From Streptomyces sp. F63 (GTDB lineage Bacteria > Actinomycetota > Actinomycetes > Streptomycetales > Streptomycetaceae), in NCBI RefSeq assembly GCF_018070345.1, contig NZ_JAGPXX010000030.1, positions 1-64,000 of the forward strand: a DNA stretch of 64,000 bases. The letters run 5' to 3'. The notes under the pieces were generated by a model. It was not told the origin of the DNA, searched no databases, and worked only from the letters and a program-made list of their open reading frames with translations. Position 1 is the first letter of the stretch; every line of letters begins with the position of its first letter. The position numbers and the translations under genes are program-made. Shown in pieces: positions 9,704-17,748 of the stretch.

Positions 9704-10304
9704 CGCCTCCGGCACGGGCCGGCCGGCGGACGGGGCGGCCGCGGGCCGGCCCGGAGCGGCGGTGCCGCACGGGGTGCCGGGCCCGAGTTCCGGGTCACCC
9801 CCGTGCTGCGCGTCATGCACCGCCGCCTCTGACCGCGCGGAGCAGGCCCCGCCGGCCTCCGGGGCGGAGGCGCGCCGTGCTCCGCCCGGCGAACGGGCCG
9901 ATGCGGAACAGCACGGGGTGCCCGGGCCCGGGTTCCGGGTCGCCCCCGCGCGGAGTGCGCCCCGGGGCCGTCCGCGGCACCGCGCACGGCAACCCGCCCG
10001 GCGCCGCCCCCGGCACCCCGTACGGAAACCCGCCCCGAGCCACTCCCGGCGCCCCGCACGGGATGCTGCCCGGGGCCGGTCCGGAGGCCTCGTGCGGTCG
10101 AGGTGCCGCGGCGCCGCTGTCTCTTCTCCCGTGCTGCACACGGGCGTTGACCCTCCCACCCGCCCGAGACCCCGTACCGGCAGCGAACCGGCAACGCGCC
10201 GGGTCCTCGGAAAGCGGCCCGGACCGGACCGAGCCAGGCCAGGCCAGGCCAGGCCAGACCAGACGAGCCGGACCCACCGCACACGATTTTTCACGGAGAC
10301 CCCC
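9704..10304. repeat. 600-bp gene-free spacer with degenerate direct repeats
   Basis: No coding region could be supported. A roughly 30-bp segment (CACGGGGTGCC-GGGCCCG-GTTCCGGGTC type) occurs at about 9769-9800 and again at 9911-9942. Three degenerate copies of a CACGG(C/A)AACCCGCCC-like unit occupy 9980-10065. Just before the MaoC start is a run of five CCAGG units (about 10225-10255). The segments look like diverged minisatellites rather than regulatory sites. Confidence 0.5.
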
Positions 10305-11267
10305 ATGACCACCCCGGCCACTCCCACCACCCAGCGCCTGACCCGCTCCCCGCGCCTCATGCCCGCCCTCGGCCGGGGGGTGCTGACCGGGATCGGCAAG
10401 CGCCCCTCCCCCGGCGCACCGCTGCCCGGCACCCGGCTGCTGCTGCCGGCCGTCCGGATCGACGCCGGCCGCGTGGCCCGCTACGCCCGCGTCTGCGGCT
10501 TCCGGGAGACCGACCCCCTGCCGATCACCTATCCGCACATCCTGGGCTTCCCCCTCGCCGCCCGGCTCATGGGCGACCGGGCGTTCCCGCTGCCCCTTCT
10601 CGGCCTGGTGCACACCGGCATCGAGATCACGCAGTACCGGGCGCTGCGCCCGCACGACCGCCCCGAGCTGACCGTGGGCATCCCCCGGCTGCTGCCCCAC
10701 CGCCGCGGCACGGAGGCGGAGGTCGTCACCGAGGCCCGGATCGACGGCGAACCGGTCTGGACGGACCGCAGCACCTACCTGGCCCGCCACCGCACCCCGG
10801 ACGACGACGGGCGCCCCGCGGGGACCGGCGGCCCGGAGACCGGCACCGCGGAGACCGGCCCGGCCCGCGCCCCGGAGCCCGCCGGGGCGGGCGCTTCCGG
10901 CGGTGCCGGCGCGGAAGGGCTCCCCGCCGCAGCCGTGTGGGAGCTCCCCGCCGGGCTCGGCCGCCGTCATGCCGCCGTCTCCGGCGACTACAACCCGATC
11001 CACCTCCACCCGCTCACCGCCCGCCCGCTGGGCTTCCCCCGGGCCATCGCGCACGGCATGTGGACCTTCGCCCGCTGTGTGGCGGAGGCGGGCCTGCCGG
11101 GCGGGGAACCGGTCACGGTGCGGGCGGAGTTCAGGGCCCCGGTCCTGCTCCCGTCGACCGTCGTCCTCGGCAGGCGCGGCCCCGCGTTCGAGCTGCGCGG
11201 CGGCCGGGACGGCTCCCGTCTCCACCTCACGGGGACGGTCACGCCCCCCGGCGGGGCCCCGTCCTGA
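10305..11267 (+). CDS. MaoC-family (R)-specific enoyl-CoA hydratase / 3-hydroxyacyl-thioester dehydratase (HtdX-like)
   Basis: 320 residues. The hydratase-2 signature is in the C-terminal hot-dog domain (SGDYNPIHLHPLTARPLGF with catalytic Asp and His, then AHGMW). The N-terminal half is a second, degenerate hot-dog with no catalytic pair, the double-hot-dog layout of HtdX-type enzymes. A Gly/Ala/Pro linker (about 165-210) separates them. The start ATG at 10305 has GGAG 7 bases upstream. With the thiolase and FabG it would complete keto-reduction, dehydration and thiolysis steps of an acyl-CoA cycle; no enoyl reductase or acyl-CoA dehydrogenase is present here. It converges with tetR, 20 bp away. 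Confidence 0.88.
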   Translation: MTTPATPTTQRLTRSPRLMPALGRGVLTGIGKRPSPGAPLPGTRLLLPAVRIDAGRVARYARVCGFRETDPLPITYPHILGFPLAARLMGDRAFPLPLLGLVHTGIEITQYRALRPHDRPELTVGIPRLLPHRRGTEAEVVTEARIDGEPVWTDRSTYLARHRTPDDDGRPAGTGGPETGTAETGPARAPEPAGAGASGGAGAEGLPAAAVWELPAGLGRRHAAVSGDYNPIHLHPLTARPLGFPRAIAHGMWTFARCVAEAGLPGGEPVTVRAEFRAPVLLPSTVVLGRRGPAFELRGGRDGSRLHLTGTVTPPGGAPS

Positions 11268-11287
11268 TCCGGCCGGGACCGCCCGGC

Positions 11288-11965
11288 TCAGGACCTCCGG
11301 GCGGTGGTCCGTCCGCGCGGGTGCCAGGGGCGGCCCTCCATCAGGTTGGCGAGGCCCGCCCAGGCGAAGTTCATCAGCAGCGCCGCCGTCTCCTTCGCCG
11401 ACGGCCGGTCCGCGCCGTCCCCGGGGTCGTTGGCCCATCCGGCCAGCGATTCGGCGGCCCCGACCAGAGCGTGCGCCAGTCCGGCCACCTCACGGTCGGC
11501 CAGGTCCGGAACGCAGTCGTCCTCCTGCGCGGCGGCGGCGATCAGCTGTGTCACGAAGGTGACGATCTCCTCCCGCATCGCGGCGAACTCGCTCACGAAC
11601 GGTTCTCCGTGCGTTCGGGCCTGGTTGTGCAGTACGGCCCAGCCGTCCGGGCGTTCGGCGGTGTGGGCGAAGAAGCCGCGCAGCCCGCTCCAGAGTTGCC
11701 GGTCCGGCGGTGTGTCGCGCGGTTCGACGGCCGCCCGCACGGCGGTGACCAGGGCGGCCGCCTCGCGCCGGATGCAGGCGCTGAAGAGTTCTTCCTTCGA
11801 GTTCAGATACAGATAGACGAGGGGCTTGGAGACACCGGCCAGTTCCGCGATCTCGTCCATCGAGGCGGCCCGGTAACCGCGCCGGGCGAAGATCGTCACG
11901 GCCGCGTCGAGCATCTGCTGCTCCCGCACGGCCCGCGGCATCCGCTTGCCCTTGGTGCCCGCCAC
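11288..11965 (-). CDS. TetR-family transcriptional regulator of the acyl-CoA module
   Basis: 225 residues. The N-terminal DNA-binding domain reads REQQMLDAAVTIFARRGYRAASMDEIAELAGVSKPLVYLYLNSKEELF (shown by its ends: helix-turn-helix about residues 28-62). The C-terminal domain is helical and presumably binds an acyl-CoA or other effector. The GTG at 11965 has GGAGGGG about 8 bases upstream. A putative operator lies 20 bp upstream of its own start and a near-identical one sits in the thiolase/fabG promoter, so negative autoregulation and control of the neighbouring acyl-CoA genes is the simplest reading. The ligand is not deducible. Confidence 0.9.
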   Translation of the reverse strand: MAGTKGKRMPRAVREQQMLDAAVTIFARRGYRAASMDEIAELAGVSKPLVYLYLNSKEELFSACIRREAAALVTAVRAAVEPRDTPPDRQLWSGLRGFFAHTAERPDGWAVLHNQARTHGEPFVSEFAAMREEIVTFVTQLIAAAAQEDDCVPDLADREVAGLAHALVGAAESLAGWANDPGDGADRPSAKETAALLMNFAWAGLANLMEGRPWHPRGRTTARRS

Positions 11966-11984
11966 TGTCCCGCCCCTCCGCCTT

Positions 11985-12007
11985 GCCTACCGAGAGGTAA
12001 GTTTACG
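11985..12007. promoter_or_regulatory. Predicted operator upstream of tetR
   Basis: CTACCGAGAGGTAA (11987-12000) plus GTAAGTTTAC (11997-12006) matches the 8206-8228 site in both the inverted-repeat core and the trailing TTTACG. It overlaps the expected promoter of the regulator gene. The stretch from 12008 to 12150 shows nothing else. Confidence 0.72.
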
Positions 12008-12150
12008 GCCCGCCCGTCCGCCGCATATGCCAAACGCCTTTCCCGCCCGGCCGGGCGGTAACCGGCTCCGGCGGCTCGCGGAGACGCCCGCGGACGGGCC
12101 CGGCCGGCGCGGCCGGGCCGAGCCCGCCGGGCCGCGCCGGACCGCCGCCG

Positions 12151-13419
12151 CTACCGGACGAAGGCGTCCCTGCGGGCCGTGCCGTCCCAGCCGCCGGACG
12201 GCCGGCGCAGTCCGTACAGTGCGGCGACCGTGGGGGCGACGTCGATGGTCCGGGCCGGGGCGTCGCTGACGGCGCCGCGCCGGACCAGCGGGGAACCACC
12301 GGTGACGAAGAAGGGGATGGGCAGGGTGGCCGGATGGCCGTGGTTGCCGGGGATGGGGTTGGAGACCGGCAGCGGGTCGGAGAAGCGGTAGCCGGGGCGG
12401 ACGTACGCGACGAGATCACCGGCCTCGGGGCCCAGCCGCAGTTCCGCGGGGGTGTGCACGGACAGCACGCCCTCCTCGGCCAGGACGATCTCCCGCATCC
12501 GGGCCACGGCCCGCGCCCGGTCGGCGTCCGGCCCGGTCCAGTAGAGGAGGTCCGCGCCGCCGTTCTGGGCGATGACGCAGCGGTCCTCCAGCAGCGGGTC
12601 CTTCGCCAGCAGGGGGGCGAGGCCGACCATGGCGAACGGCAGTGACCAGTCCATGGAGTGGTCGGCGAGGACGAGGAGGACGGAGTTCTCCCAGCGGCCG
12701 GTGTCCTTGAGGTGCGCGACCACGCGGCCGATCTGGTAGTCGGTGCTGATCAGGGCGGCCCTGCGGGCGAGGTCGAGGGTGCCGCCGGTGAGGTCGCTGT
12801 GCCCGACCCGGTCCACGTCACCGAAGTTGACGAACATCAGGTCGGGGTCGGCGCTGTCGATCATCGAGATCACCGCGTCGGCCGTGAAGCCGTCCGGCGC
12901 GTGCTCCGTGATCGGCAGCATCGGCTCCGGCTTCCAGTGGAAGTCGGCCCGGGTGCCGAAGATCCCGTGCAGATAGCGCTTGGACAGGACGGAGCCGCTG
13001 GTGCGGCCGGTGGCGCGGAGCAGCTCGAAGAGGGTGACGGCCCGCAGGTCGGTGGGCCGGTCCAAGTCGCGCACCGCCTGCTCGGCGCGGTCGTACACCG
13101 CGTTCGCGGGCACACCGGAACGGTCGGGGCGCACGCCCGTCATCATCATGACGTGGTTGGGGATGGTCTCCATGACCGGCAGCGACTGGGCGGCCGGGTA
13201 GCTGGTGCCGGTGTCGCGCAGCTCGGACAGCCGGGGCATGAACAGCGGCCGGATCTCGTCCGGCCGGCAGCCGTCGACGACGAGGACGTACGTGCGCAGC
13301 CGGCCGGCGGCGCGGGCGGCGGAGGCACCGAGGCCGCCGACGATGACGCCGCCGGCGCCGCCGGCGACCGTGGCGAGGAACGAGCGGCGGGACCAGCGGG
13401 ACCGGTCGGTGGGGGGCAT
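12151..13419 (-). CDS. Tat-exported alkaline phosphatase-like phosphodiesterase
   Basis: 422 residues from the ATG at 13419, which has GGAG 6 bases upstream. Longer in-frame upstream sequence is arginine/proline-rich noise and was excluded. The N terminus is a twin-arginine signal (SRRSFL, then a hydrophobic Ala/Gly stretch ending SAARA). The mature domain has type I phosphodiesterase/nucleotide pyrophosphatase features: VVDGCRPDEI (metal Asp), ETIPNHVMMMTG (nucleophile Thr), FGDVDRVGH, LADHSMDW and GNHGH metal ligands. It should hydrolyse phosphodiesters or pyrophosphates outside the cell with two metal ions. The substrate is unknown. It stands alone. Confidence 0.85.
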   Translation of the reverse strand: MPPTDRSRWSRRSFLATVAGGAGGVIVGGLGASAARAAGRLRTYVLVVDGCRPDEIRPLFMPRLSELRDTGTSYPAAQSLPVMETIPNHVMMMTGVRPDRSGVPANAVYDRAEQAVRDLDRPTDLRAVTLFELLRATGRTSGSVLSKRYLHGIFGTRADFHWKPEPMLPITEHAPDGFTADAVISMIDSADPDLMFVNFGDVDRVGHSDLTGGTLDLARRAALISTDYQIGRVVAHLKDTGRWENSVLLVLADHSMDWSLPFAMVGLAPLLAKDPLLEDRCVIAQNGGADLLYWTGPDADRARAVARMREIVLAEEGVLSVHTPAELRLGPEAGDLVAYVRPGYRFSDPLPVSNPIPGNHGHPATLPIPFFVTGGSPLVRRGAVSDAPARTIDVAPTVAALYGLRRPSGGWDGTARRDAFVR

Positions 13420-13881
13420 GGGGGCTCCGGGTGGTGCCGGGCCCGCGGCCGGCGGCGGACGGCGCACGGCGGGCGGGCGAGGGGGACGTGGACGGCCCCC
13501 CGGTTCCGTGGGCGAACGGCACCGGCCGGAGCGGGCCCGTCCCCGCGGTGGCGGGGCGGACGGCCCGCAACGGAGCGGCGGCGGCGCGGGGGTGGTGCGA
13601 CTGCCGCCGCGAGGGCGTGCGCCGCATTCCAGGGCACGCGGGTGTCCATACGGCAACTCGCCGGTAACTTCTCGGTCCCAACCGGGCGCTGTGTCGTATC
13701 CGACAGTCACGGGTGGGGCCGCCGGCCGCCCGGATGCCCCGATTGCCCTTCTTGCGGGCCGAGTTGACGGCAGTCCCCGCTCGGCGCCGGGGCCGCCGCG
13801 GCCGGTGGACCCGTCAGCCGCCGCGACGGGACGGGCGGAGGAGCAACGGGGACGGGCGAGGCGCGAGGGGGGCGGAGAGGC

Positions 13882-13918
13882 GAAGAAGGGAGAGAAGAAG
13901 GGAGAAAGGGGGAGAAAG
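13882..13918 (+). other. Uninterrupted 37-nt purine tract in a 550-bp gene-free spacer
   Basis: Bases 13882-13918 are all A or G on the plus strand, and the wider 13830-13955 stretch is about 90% purine. On the minus strand this is a C/T-rich tract just after the DUF4229 stop (13972), where it could influence termination or form triplex DNA. The rest of 13420-13971 shows no gene. Confidence 0.7.
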
Positions 13919-13971
13919 CAGCGAACGAGGACAGGAGGAGGGAGCGAGGGACGGCGGCCCCGGGGCCGGGC

Positions 13972-14319
13972 TCAGCCCCGGGCGCGGGCGGCGTCGTCGG
14001 CGCTGTCCTCCCGGCTCTGGTCGGCGGCCAGCCGCTGCTTCGCCCGTTCCACCTTCCCGGCGACCTGCTCGGACATCGCCAGGCGCTGCTTGCGGAGCAG
14101 CACCCAGCTCAGCGGCGCGGAGAACAGCAGCCCCAGCAGGATCACCCAGAACACCTGGGAGTCCCCCACCCCCGCCGGCACCACACCGAGGTAGCTGAGA
14201 CCCCAGGCCGCCAGGAAACAGCAGGCGAACAGGGCGAAGCGCGCGACGGTGTAGCGGATCACCGCGTTCTGCCGGTCACTGTCCCTGCTTCCACTGCTGC
14301 TGCTCGTGCTGCTGCTCAC
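13972..14319 (-). CDS. DUF4229 small membrane protein
   Basis: 115 residues: Ser-rich start, then two hydrophobic helices (FALFACCFLAAWGLSYLGVV and VFWVILLGLLFSAPLSWVLL) and a charged C-terminal coil (QVAGKVERAKQRLAADQSRE). This matches the actinobacterial DUF4229 family, often found near menaquinone genes, as here (mqnE is 1.6 kb away). The GTG start has AAGAAGG 8 bases upstream. Both termini are predicted cytoplasmic. Function is unknown. Confidence 0.85.
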   Translation of the reverse strand: MSSSTSSSSGSRDSDRQNAVIRYTVARFALFACCFLAAWGLSYLGVVPAGVGDSQVFWVILLGLLFSAPLSWVLLRKQRLAMSEQVAGKVERAKQRLAADQSREDSADDAARARG

Positions 14320-14403
14320 GGGAGGAACCTTCTTCTCGGCGGCGACCGAAAGGGCCGGTATGGCGGGTATGGCTGTCTCCAGTGAAGCACAGCGCTCCCG
14401 CCG

Positions 14404-14928
14404 TCAATCCAGCGGCAGCCACATGGTGATGTCGTCCCGGTAGTCGCCCTCCGCGACTCTGATCGCGTCGGGCACCCGGCCGACCTCCTTGTAGCCGCAG
14501 GCGGCGTAGAAGCGGTCGGCGCCGGTGCCGCCCCGGCAGGTGAGCCGGATGCCGCGGATTCCCTCGGTGCCGCGCGCGGCGTCCGCGACGGCGGCCATCA
14601 ACTCCCGCCCCGTTCCCCGGCCCTGGAGCGAGGGGTGCACCATGACGGTGTACACCCACAGCCAGTGGCGCATCAGCCGGTGGGTGTTGAGGGTGAGGAA
14701 GGCGGTCGCCCGCGGGCGGCCCCGCTCGTCGGTGCCGACGAGCAGACGGCTGCGCCCCTCGGCCATCGCCGTCAGCTGCTTGAGCAGCTCCGGCCGGATC
14801 TCCTCGGCGGTCACCGGCGGTACGAAGCCCACGGCACCCCCGGCGTTGGAGACGTCCGCCCACAGCGCGAGGACCCCGTCCCGCAGGTCGGGCGTCAGCG
14901 GGGGATCCACGGTAAACGTAAGCGGCAC
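14404..14928 (-). CDS. GNAT-family N-acetyltransferase
   Basis: 174 residues with the acetyl-CoA loop VHPSLQGRGTGRELM (Q-x-x-G-x-G type) and a following FYAACGYKEVGRVPD block. The preceding VYTVMVHP strand and closing TMWLPLD strand complete a single GNAT fold. The acceptor substrate is unknown. It is transcribed away from its upstream neighbour UdgX, with 84 bp to the DUF4229 gene; a shared transcript with that gene is possible. Confidence 0.88.
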   Translation of the reverse strand: MPLTFTVDPPLTPDLRDGVLALWADVSNAGGAVGFVPPVTAEEIRPELLKQLTAMAEGRSRLLVGTDERGRPRATAFLTLNTHRLMRHWLWVYTVMVHPSLQGRGTGRELMAAVADAARGTEGIRGIRLTCRGGTGADRFYAACGYKEVGRVPDAIRVAEGDYRDDITMWLPLD

Positions 14929-15035
14929 AGGGCGATGTTAGGACTTACGGACGGCCTGCCGCGCGCGCCTTCCACTCCGTGGACACTCCGCCGCGGTCCC
15001 CGCGGCACGCTCCCGCCGCGGCCGGCCGGCGGCCG

Positions 15036-15797
15036 TCAGCCGCCCAGCACCCCGGACGCGATCCGCAGGTCCGCGACCAGCCCCGCGCGCACCTCCGCGC
15101 GGTCGTCCTCGGCGCGCAGCACGGCGGACGGATGGATGGTCGCCACCAGGGGGCCCTCCCAGGCCGCCGCGCCGGCTTCACCGCCACCGCCACCGTCCCC
15201 GCCACCCGCGCTCCAGCTCAGCAGCCGGCCGCGTTCCCTCGTCACCCGGAACGAGGAGCCGAGCAGCGCCTTGCCGGCCGTCGCCCCGAGGGCGACGATC
15301 ACCTCCGGGTCCAGCAGCTCCAGTTCGGCCGCGAGCCAGGGGCGGCAGGCGCCCATCTCCCGCAGGGTCGGCGGCTTGTGGATGCGCCGCTTGCCGCGCT
15401 CGACCCGGCGCTCGAACTTGAAGTGCTTGACCGCGTTCGTGACGTACGCCTGCCCCGGGTCGATGCCCGCCTCGGCCAGGGCCTCGTCCAGCACCCGGCC
15501 CGCCGGGCCGACGAAGGGCTCCCCGCGCCGGTCCTCCTGGTCCCCGGGCTGCTCCCCGAGGAGGACGATCCGGGCGGAGGCGTCGCCGCGCCCGAACACG
15601 GCCCGCGTCGCCTCCCGGTGCAGCGGGCAACCGCGGCAGCCGGCGACGGCCTCGCGGAGCGCCGCCAGATCCGCGCCGCGCGGCACGAACGGCGCCGCGT
15701 CGTACCGCGCCTCGGGGCCGCCGCCACCGCCGGCCTTCGTGCCGTCCCCGCTCCGGCCCGCGCTTCCGCCCCTCCGGGTCTTCTCGGTGCCTGCCAT
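15036..15797 (-). CDS. udgX: UdgX-type uracil-DNA glycosylase
   Basis: 253 residues. Motif A is GEQPGDQED (81-89), followed by GEPFVGPAGR; motif B is TIHPSAVL. The UdgX-specific insertion KRRIH (136-140) carries the His that in Mycobacterium smegmatis UdgX becomes covalently bound to the abasic site after uracil removal. Cluster ligands visible are Cys54, Cys57 and Cys151; the position of the fourth Cys in other family-4 enzymes is His125 in NAVKHFKF. The N-terminal 30 residues and a Gly-rich loop near 200 are lineage-specific padding. Role: uracil removal or tight capture in DNA repair. Single gene, 117 bp downstream of mqnE on the same strand. Confidence 0.92.
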   Translation of the reverse strand: MAGTEKTRRGGSAGRSGDGTKAGGGGGPEARYDAAPFVPRGADLAALREAVAGCRGCPLHREATRAVFGRGDASARIVLLGEQPGDQEDRRGEPFVGPAGRVLDEALAEAGIDPGQAYVTNAVKHFKFERRVERGKRRIHKPPTLREMGACRPWLAAELELLDPEVIVALGATAGKALLGSSFRVTRERGRLLSWSAGGGDGGGGGEAGAAAWEGPLVATIHPSAVLRAEDDRAEVRAGLVADLRIASGVLGG

Positions 15798-15914
15798 ACG
15801 GCGCGGGTACCCGGCCGCCCCGCGGCCAGTCCGGACCTGCGGCGGGCTGCAGGGCGGAACGGAGAACGGGACGGTGAGACGGAACGGAGAACCGGGACGG
15901 AGAACCGGGACGGT

Positions 15915-17093
15915 TCAGACCCGCATGGCCTGCGGCGTCTCGCGACGCTCCGGGTCCGGGCCCGGGTACTCCTTGATGATCTCGTAGCGGGTGTTCCGCT
16001 CGACGGGCCGGAAGCCGGCGTCGCGGATCAGCTCCAGCAGGTCCTCGCGGGTCAGCTTGTCGGGCGTGCCGTAGTTGTCCGCGTCGTGTGTGATCTTGTA
16101 CTCGACGACCGAGCCGTCCATGTCGTCCGCCCCGTGCTGGAGCGCGAGCTGTGCCGTCTGCACGCCGTGCATCACCCAGAAGACCTTGACGTGCGGCACG
16201 TTGTCGAACAGCAGCCGGGAGACCGCGAAGGTCTTCAGCGCCTCGGCGCCGGTGGCCATGGTGGTCCGGGCCTGGAGCCGGTTGCGGATCTTGCCGTCCT
16301 TCATGTCCACGAAATCGTGCTGGTAGCGGAGCGGGATGAAGACCTGGAAGCCGCCGGTCTCGTCCTGCAGCTCCCGCAGCCGCAGCACGTGGTCCACGCG
16401 GTGGCGCGGCTCCTCGATGTGCCCGTACAGCATGGTGGACGGCGTCTTGAGGCCCTTCTCATGGGCGAGGCGGTGGATGCGCGACCAGTCCTCCCAGTGG
16501 GTGCGGTGGTCGACGATGTGCTGCCGCACCTCCCAGTCGAAGATCTCCGCGCCGCCGCCGGTCAGCGACTCCAGGCCGGCGTCGATCAGCTCGTCGAGGA
16601 TCTCCGAGGCGGACAGGCCCGAGATCGTCTCGAAGTGGTGGATCTCCGTGGCGGTGAACGCCTTCAGCGAGACGTCCGGCAGCGCCTTCTTCAGCTCCCG
16701 CAGCGAGCGCGGGTAGTAGCGCCAGGGCAGCGTCGGGTGGAGACCGTTGACGATGTGCAGCTCGGTGAGGTTCTCGCTCTCCATCGCCGTGGCGAGGCGG
16801 ACGGCCTCCTCGATGCGCATCGTGTACGCGTCCTTCTCGCCCGGCTTCCGCTGGAAGGAGCAGTAGGCGCAGGACGCGGTGCACACGTTCGTCATGTTGA
16901 GGTGCCGGTTGACGTTGAAGTGCACGACGTCGCCGTTCTTGCGCGTGCGCACCTCGTGGGCCAGGCCGCCCAGCCAGGCCAGGTCGTCGCTCGCGTAGAG
17001 GGCGATGCCGTCCTCCCGGGTCAGCCGCTCCCCGGCGAGAACCTTCTGCTCCAGCTCCCGCTTGAGGCCCTCGTCCTGAGCAGATGCAGCCAT
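15915..17093 (-). CDS. mqnE: Aminodeoxyfutalosine synthase (radical SAM)
   Basis: MqnE joins the MqnA product and SAM to make aminofutalosine. The 392-residue protein has radical-SAM Cys71, Cys75 and Cys78 in CTASCAYC, preceded by HLNMTNV, and MqnE-type blocks ELHIVNGLHPTLPW, TATEIHHFETISG, STMLYGHIEEPRHRVDH and IPLRYQHDFVDM. ATG 17093 is chosen because GGGAGGC lies 9 bases upstream; an ATG at 17108 overlaps that site. It shares the radical-SAM fold with MqnC, but the CTASC motif and the HIE block separate the two. The Lrp regulator gene lies just upstream on the same strand (63 bp). Confidence 0.95.
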   Translation of the reverse strand: MAASAQDEGLKRELEQKVLAGERLTREDGIALYASDDLAWLGGLAHEVRTRKNGDVVHFNVNRHLNMTNVCTASCAYCSFQRKPGEKDAYTMRIEEAVRLATAMESENLTELHIVNGLHPTLPWRYYPRSLRELKKALPDVSLKAFTATEIHHFETISGLSASEILDELIDAGLESLTGGGAEIFDWEVRQHIVDHRTHWEDWSRIHRLAHEKGLKTPSTMLYGHIEEPRHRVDHVLRLRELQDETGGFQVFIPLRYQHDFVDMKDGKIRNRLQARTTMATGAEALKTFAVSRLLFDNVPHVKVFWVMHGVQTAQLALQHGADDMDGSVVEYKITHDADNYGTPDKLTREDLLELIRDAGFRPVERNTRYEIIKEYPGPDPERRETPQAMRV

Positions 17094-17156
17094 GCGGCAG
17101 CCTCCCATTACCTCGTCAATCGGACTCCGCCGAGCCTACGCCTTCCGGGCCGGCGC

Positions 17157-17609
17157 TCATTCCCCGGGCAGTTCCCCGACCCGGTTCTCCCACTTGGTGG
17201 AGAGCACGATCGTGGTGCGGGTGCGGGAGACGCCCTTGATCGCGGAGAGGCGGCGGATGATCGACTCCAGTCCGTCCACGTCGGTGGCGCGCACCTTCAG
17301 CATGTAGGAGTCGTCACCGGCGATGAACCAGCAGTCCTCGATCTCGCTGAGATCGCGCAGCCGGTGCGCCATGTCCTCGTGGTCCGTGGCGTCGGAGAGG
17401 GAGAGGCCGATGAGCGCCGTGACACCGAGGCCCAGGGAGGCGGAGTCGACGGTCGCCCGGTAGCCGGTGATGATGCCCGCCCCCTCCAGCCGGTTGATCC
17501 GGTCGGTGACACTCGGCCCGGAGAGCCCCACCAGCCGCCCCAGCTCCGCGTACGAGGCCCTGCCGTTCTCCCGCAGGGCCTGGATGAGCTGCCTGTCCAC
17601 CGCGTCCAT
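17157..17609 (-). CDS. Lrp/AsnC-family transcriptional regulator
   Basis: 150 residues: an N-terminal winged helix-turn-helix (DRQLIQALRENGRASYAELG, then LVGLSGPSVTDRINRLEGAGII, about 5-50) and a C-terminal RAM/AsnC ligand domain (FIAGDDSYMLKVRATDVDGL). Such proteins form octamers and sense amino acids or related small molecules. It sits between mqnE and mqnM on the same strand and could co-transcribe with mqnE. Whether it controls the menaquinone genes is a guess from position. A short inverted repeat lies 31-45 bp upstream of the start. Confidence 0.92.
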   Translation of the reverse strand: MDAVDRQLIQALRENGRASYAELGRLVGLSGPSVTDRINRLEGAGIITGYRATVDSASLGLGVTALIGLSLSDATDHEDMAHRLRDLSEIEDCWFIAGDDSYMLKVRATDVDGLESIIRRLSAIKGVSRTRTTIVLSTKWENRVGELPGE

Positions 17610-17639
17610 GAGGTTGAAGCCTTCCGATGCTCAGCACTG

Positions 17640-17654
17640 TCGCGCGATGCGCGA
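17640..17654. promoter_or_regulatory. Inverted repeat upstream of the Lrp gene
   Basis: TCGCGC-GAT-GCGCGA is a perfect 6-bp inverted repeat with a 3-bp spacer, 31 bp upstream of the Lrp start and within the likely promoter. The spacing fits a dimeric regulator site, possibly autoregulatory. G+C-rich palindromes arise easily by chance here, so confidence is low. Confidence 0.35.
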
Positions 17655-17748
17655 AGATCGTGGATGGGGAGTGACGAATCCAAGAATCGCAGGGCGCGCG
17701 GCCTGCGATACACCCGGCCCATCGGGGACGGGCCTTCGGATGCGGGTT

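Noticed and set aside
6596..10432. 1278-codon minus-strand frame
   Set aside because: Covers the thiolase and the antisense of FabG in a wrong frame, with Arg/Pro/Gly-rich composition. Real genes explain the same DNA.
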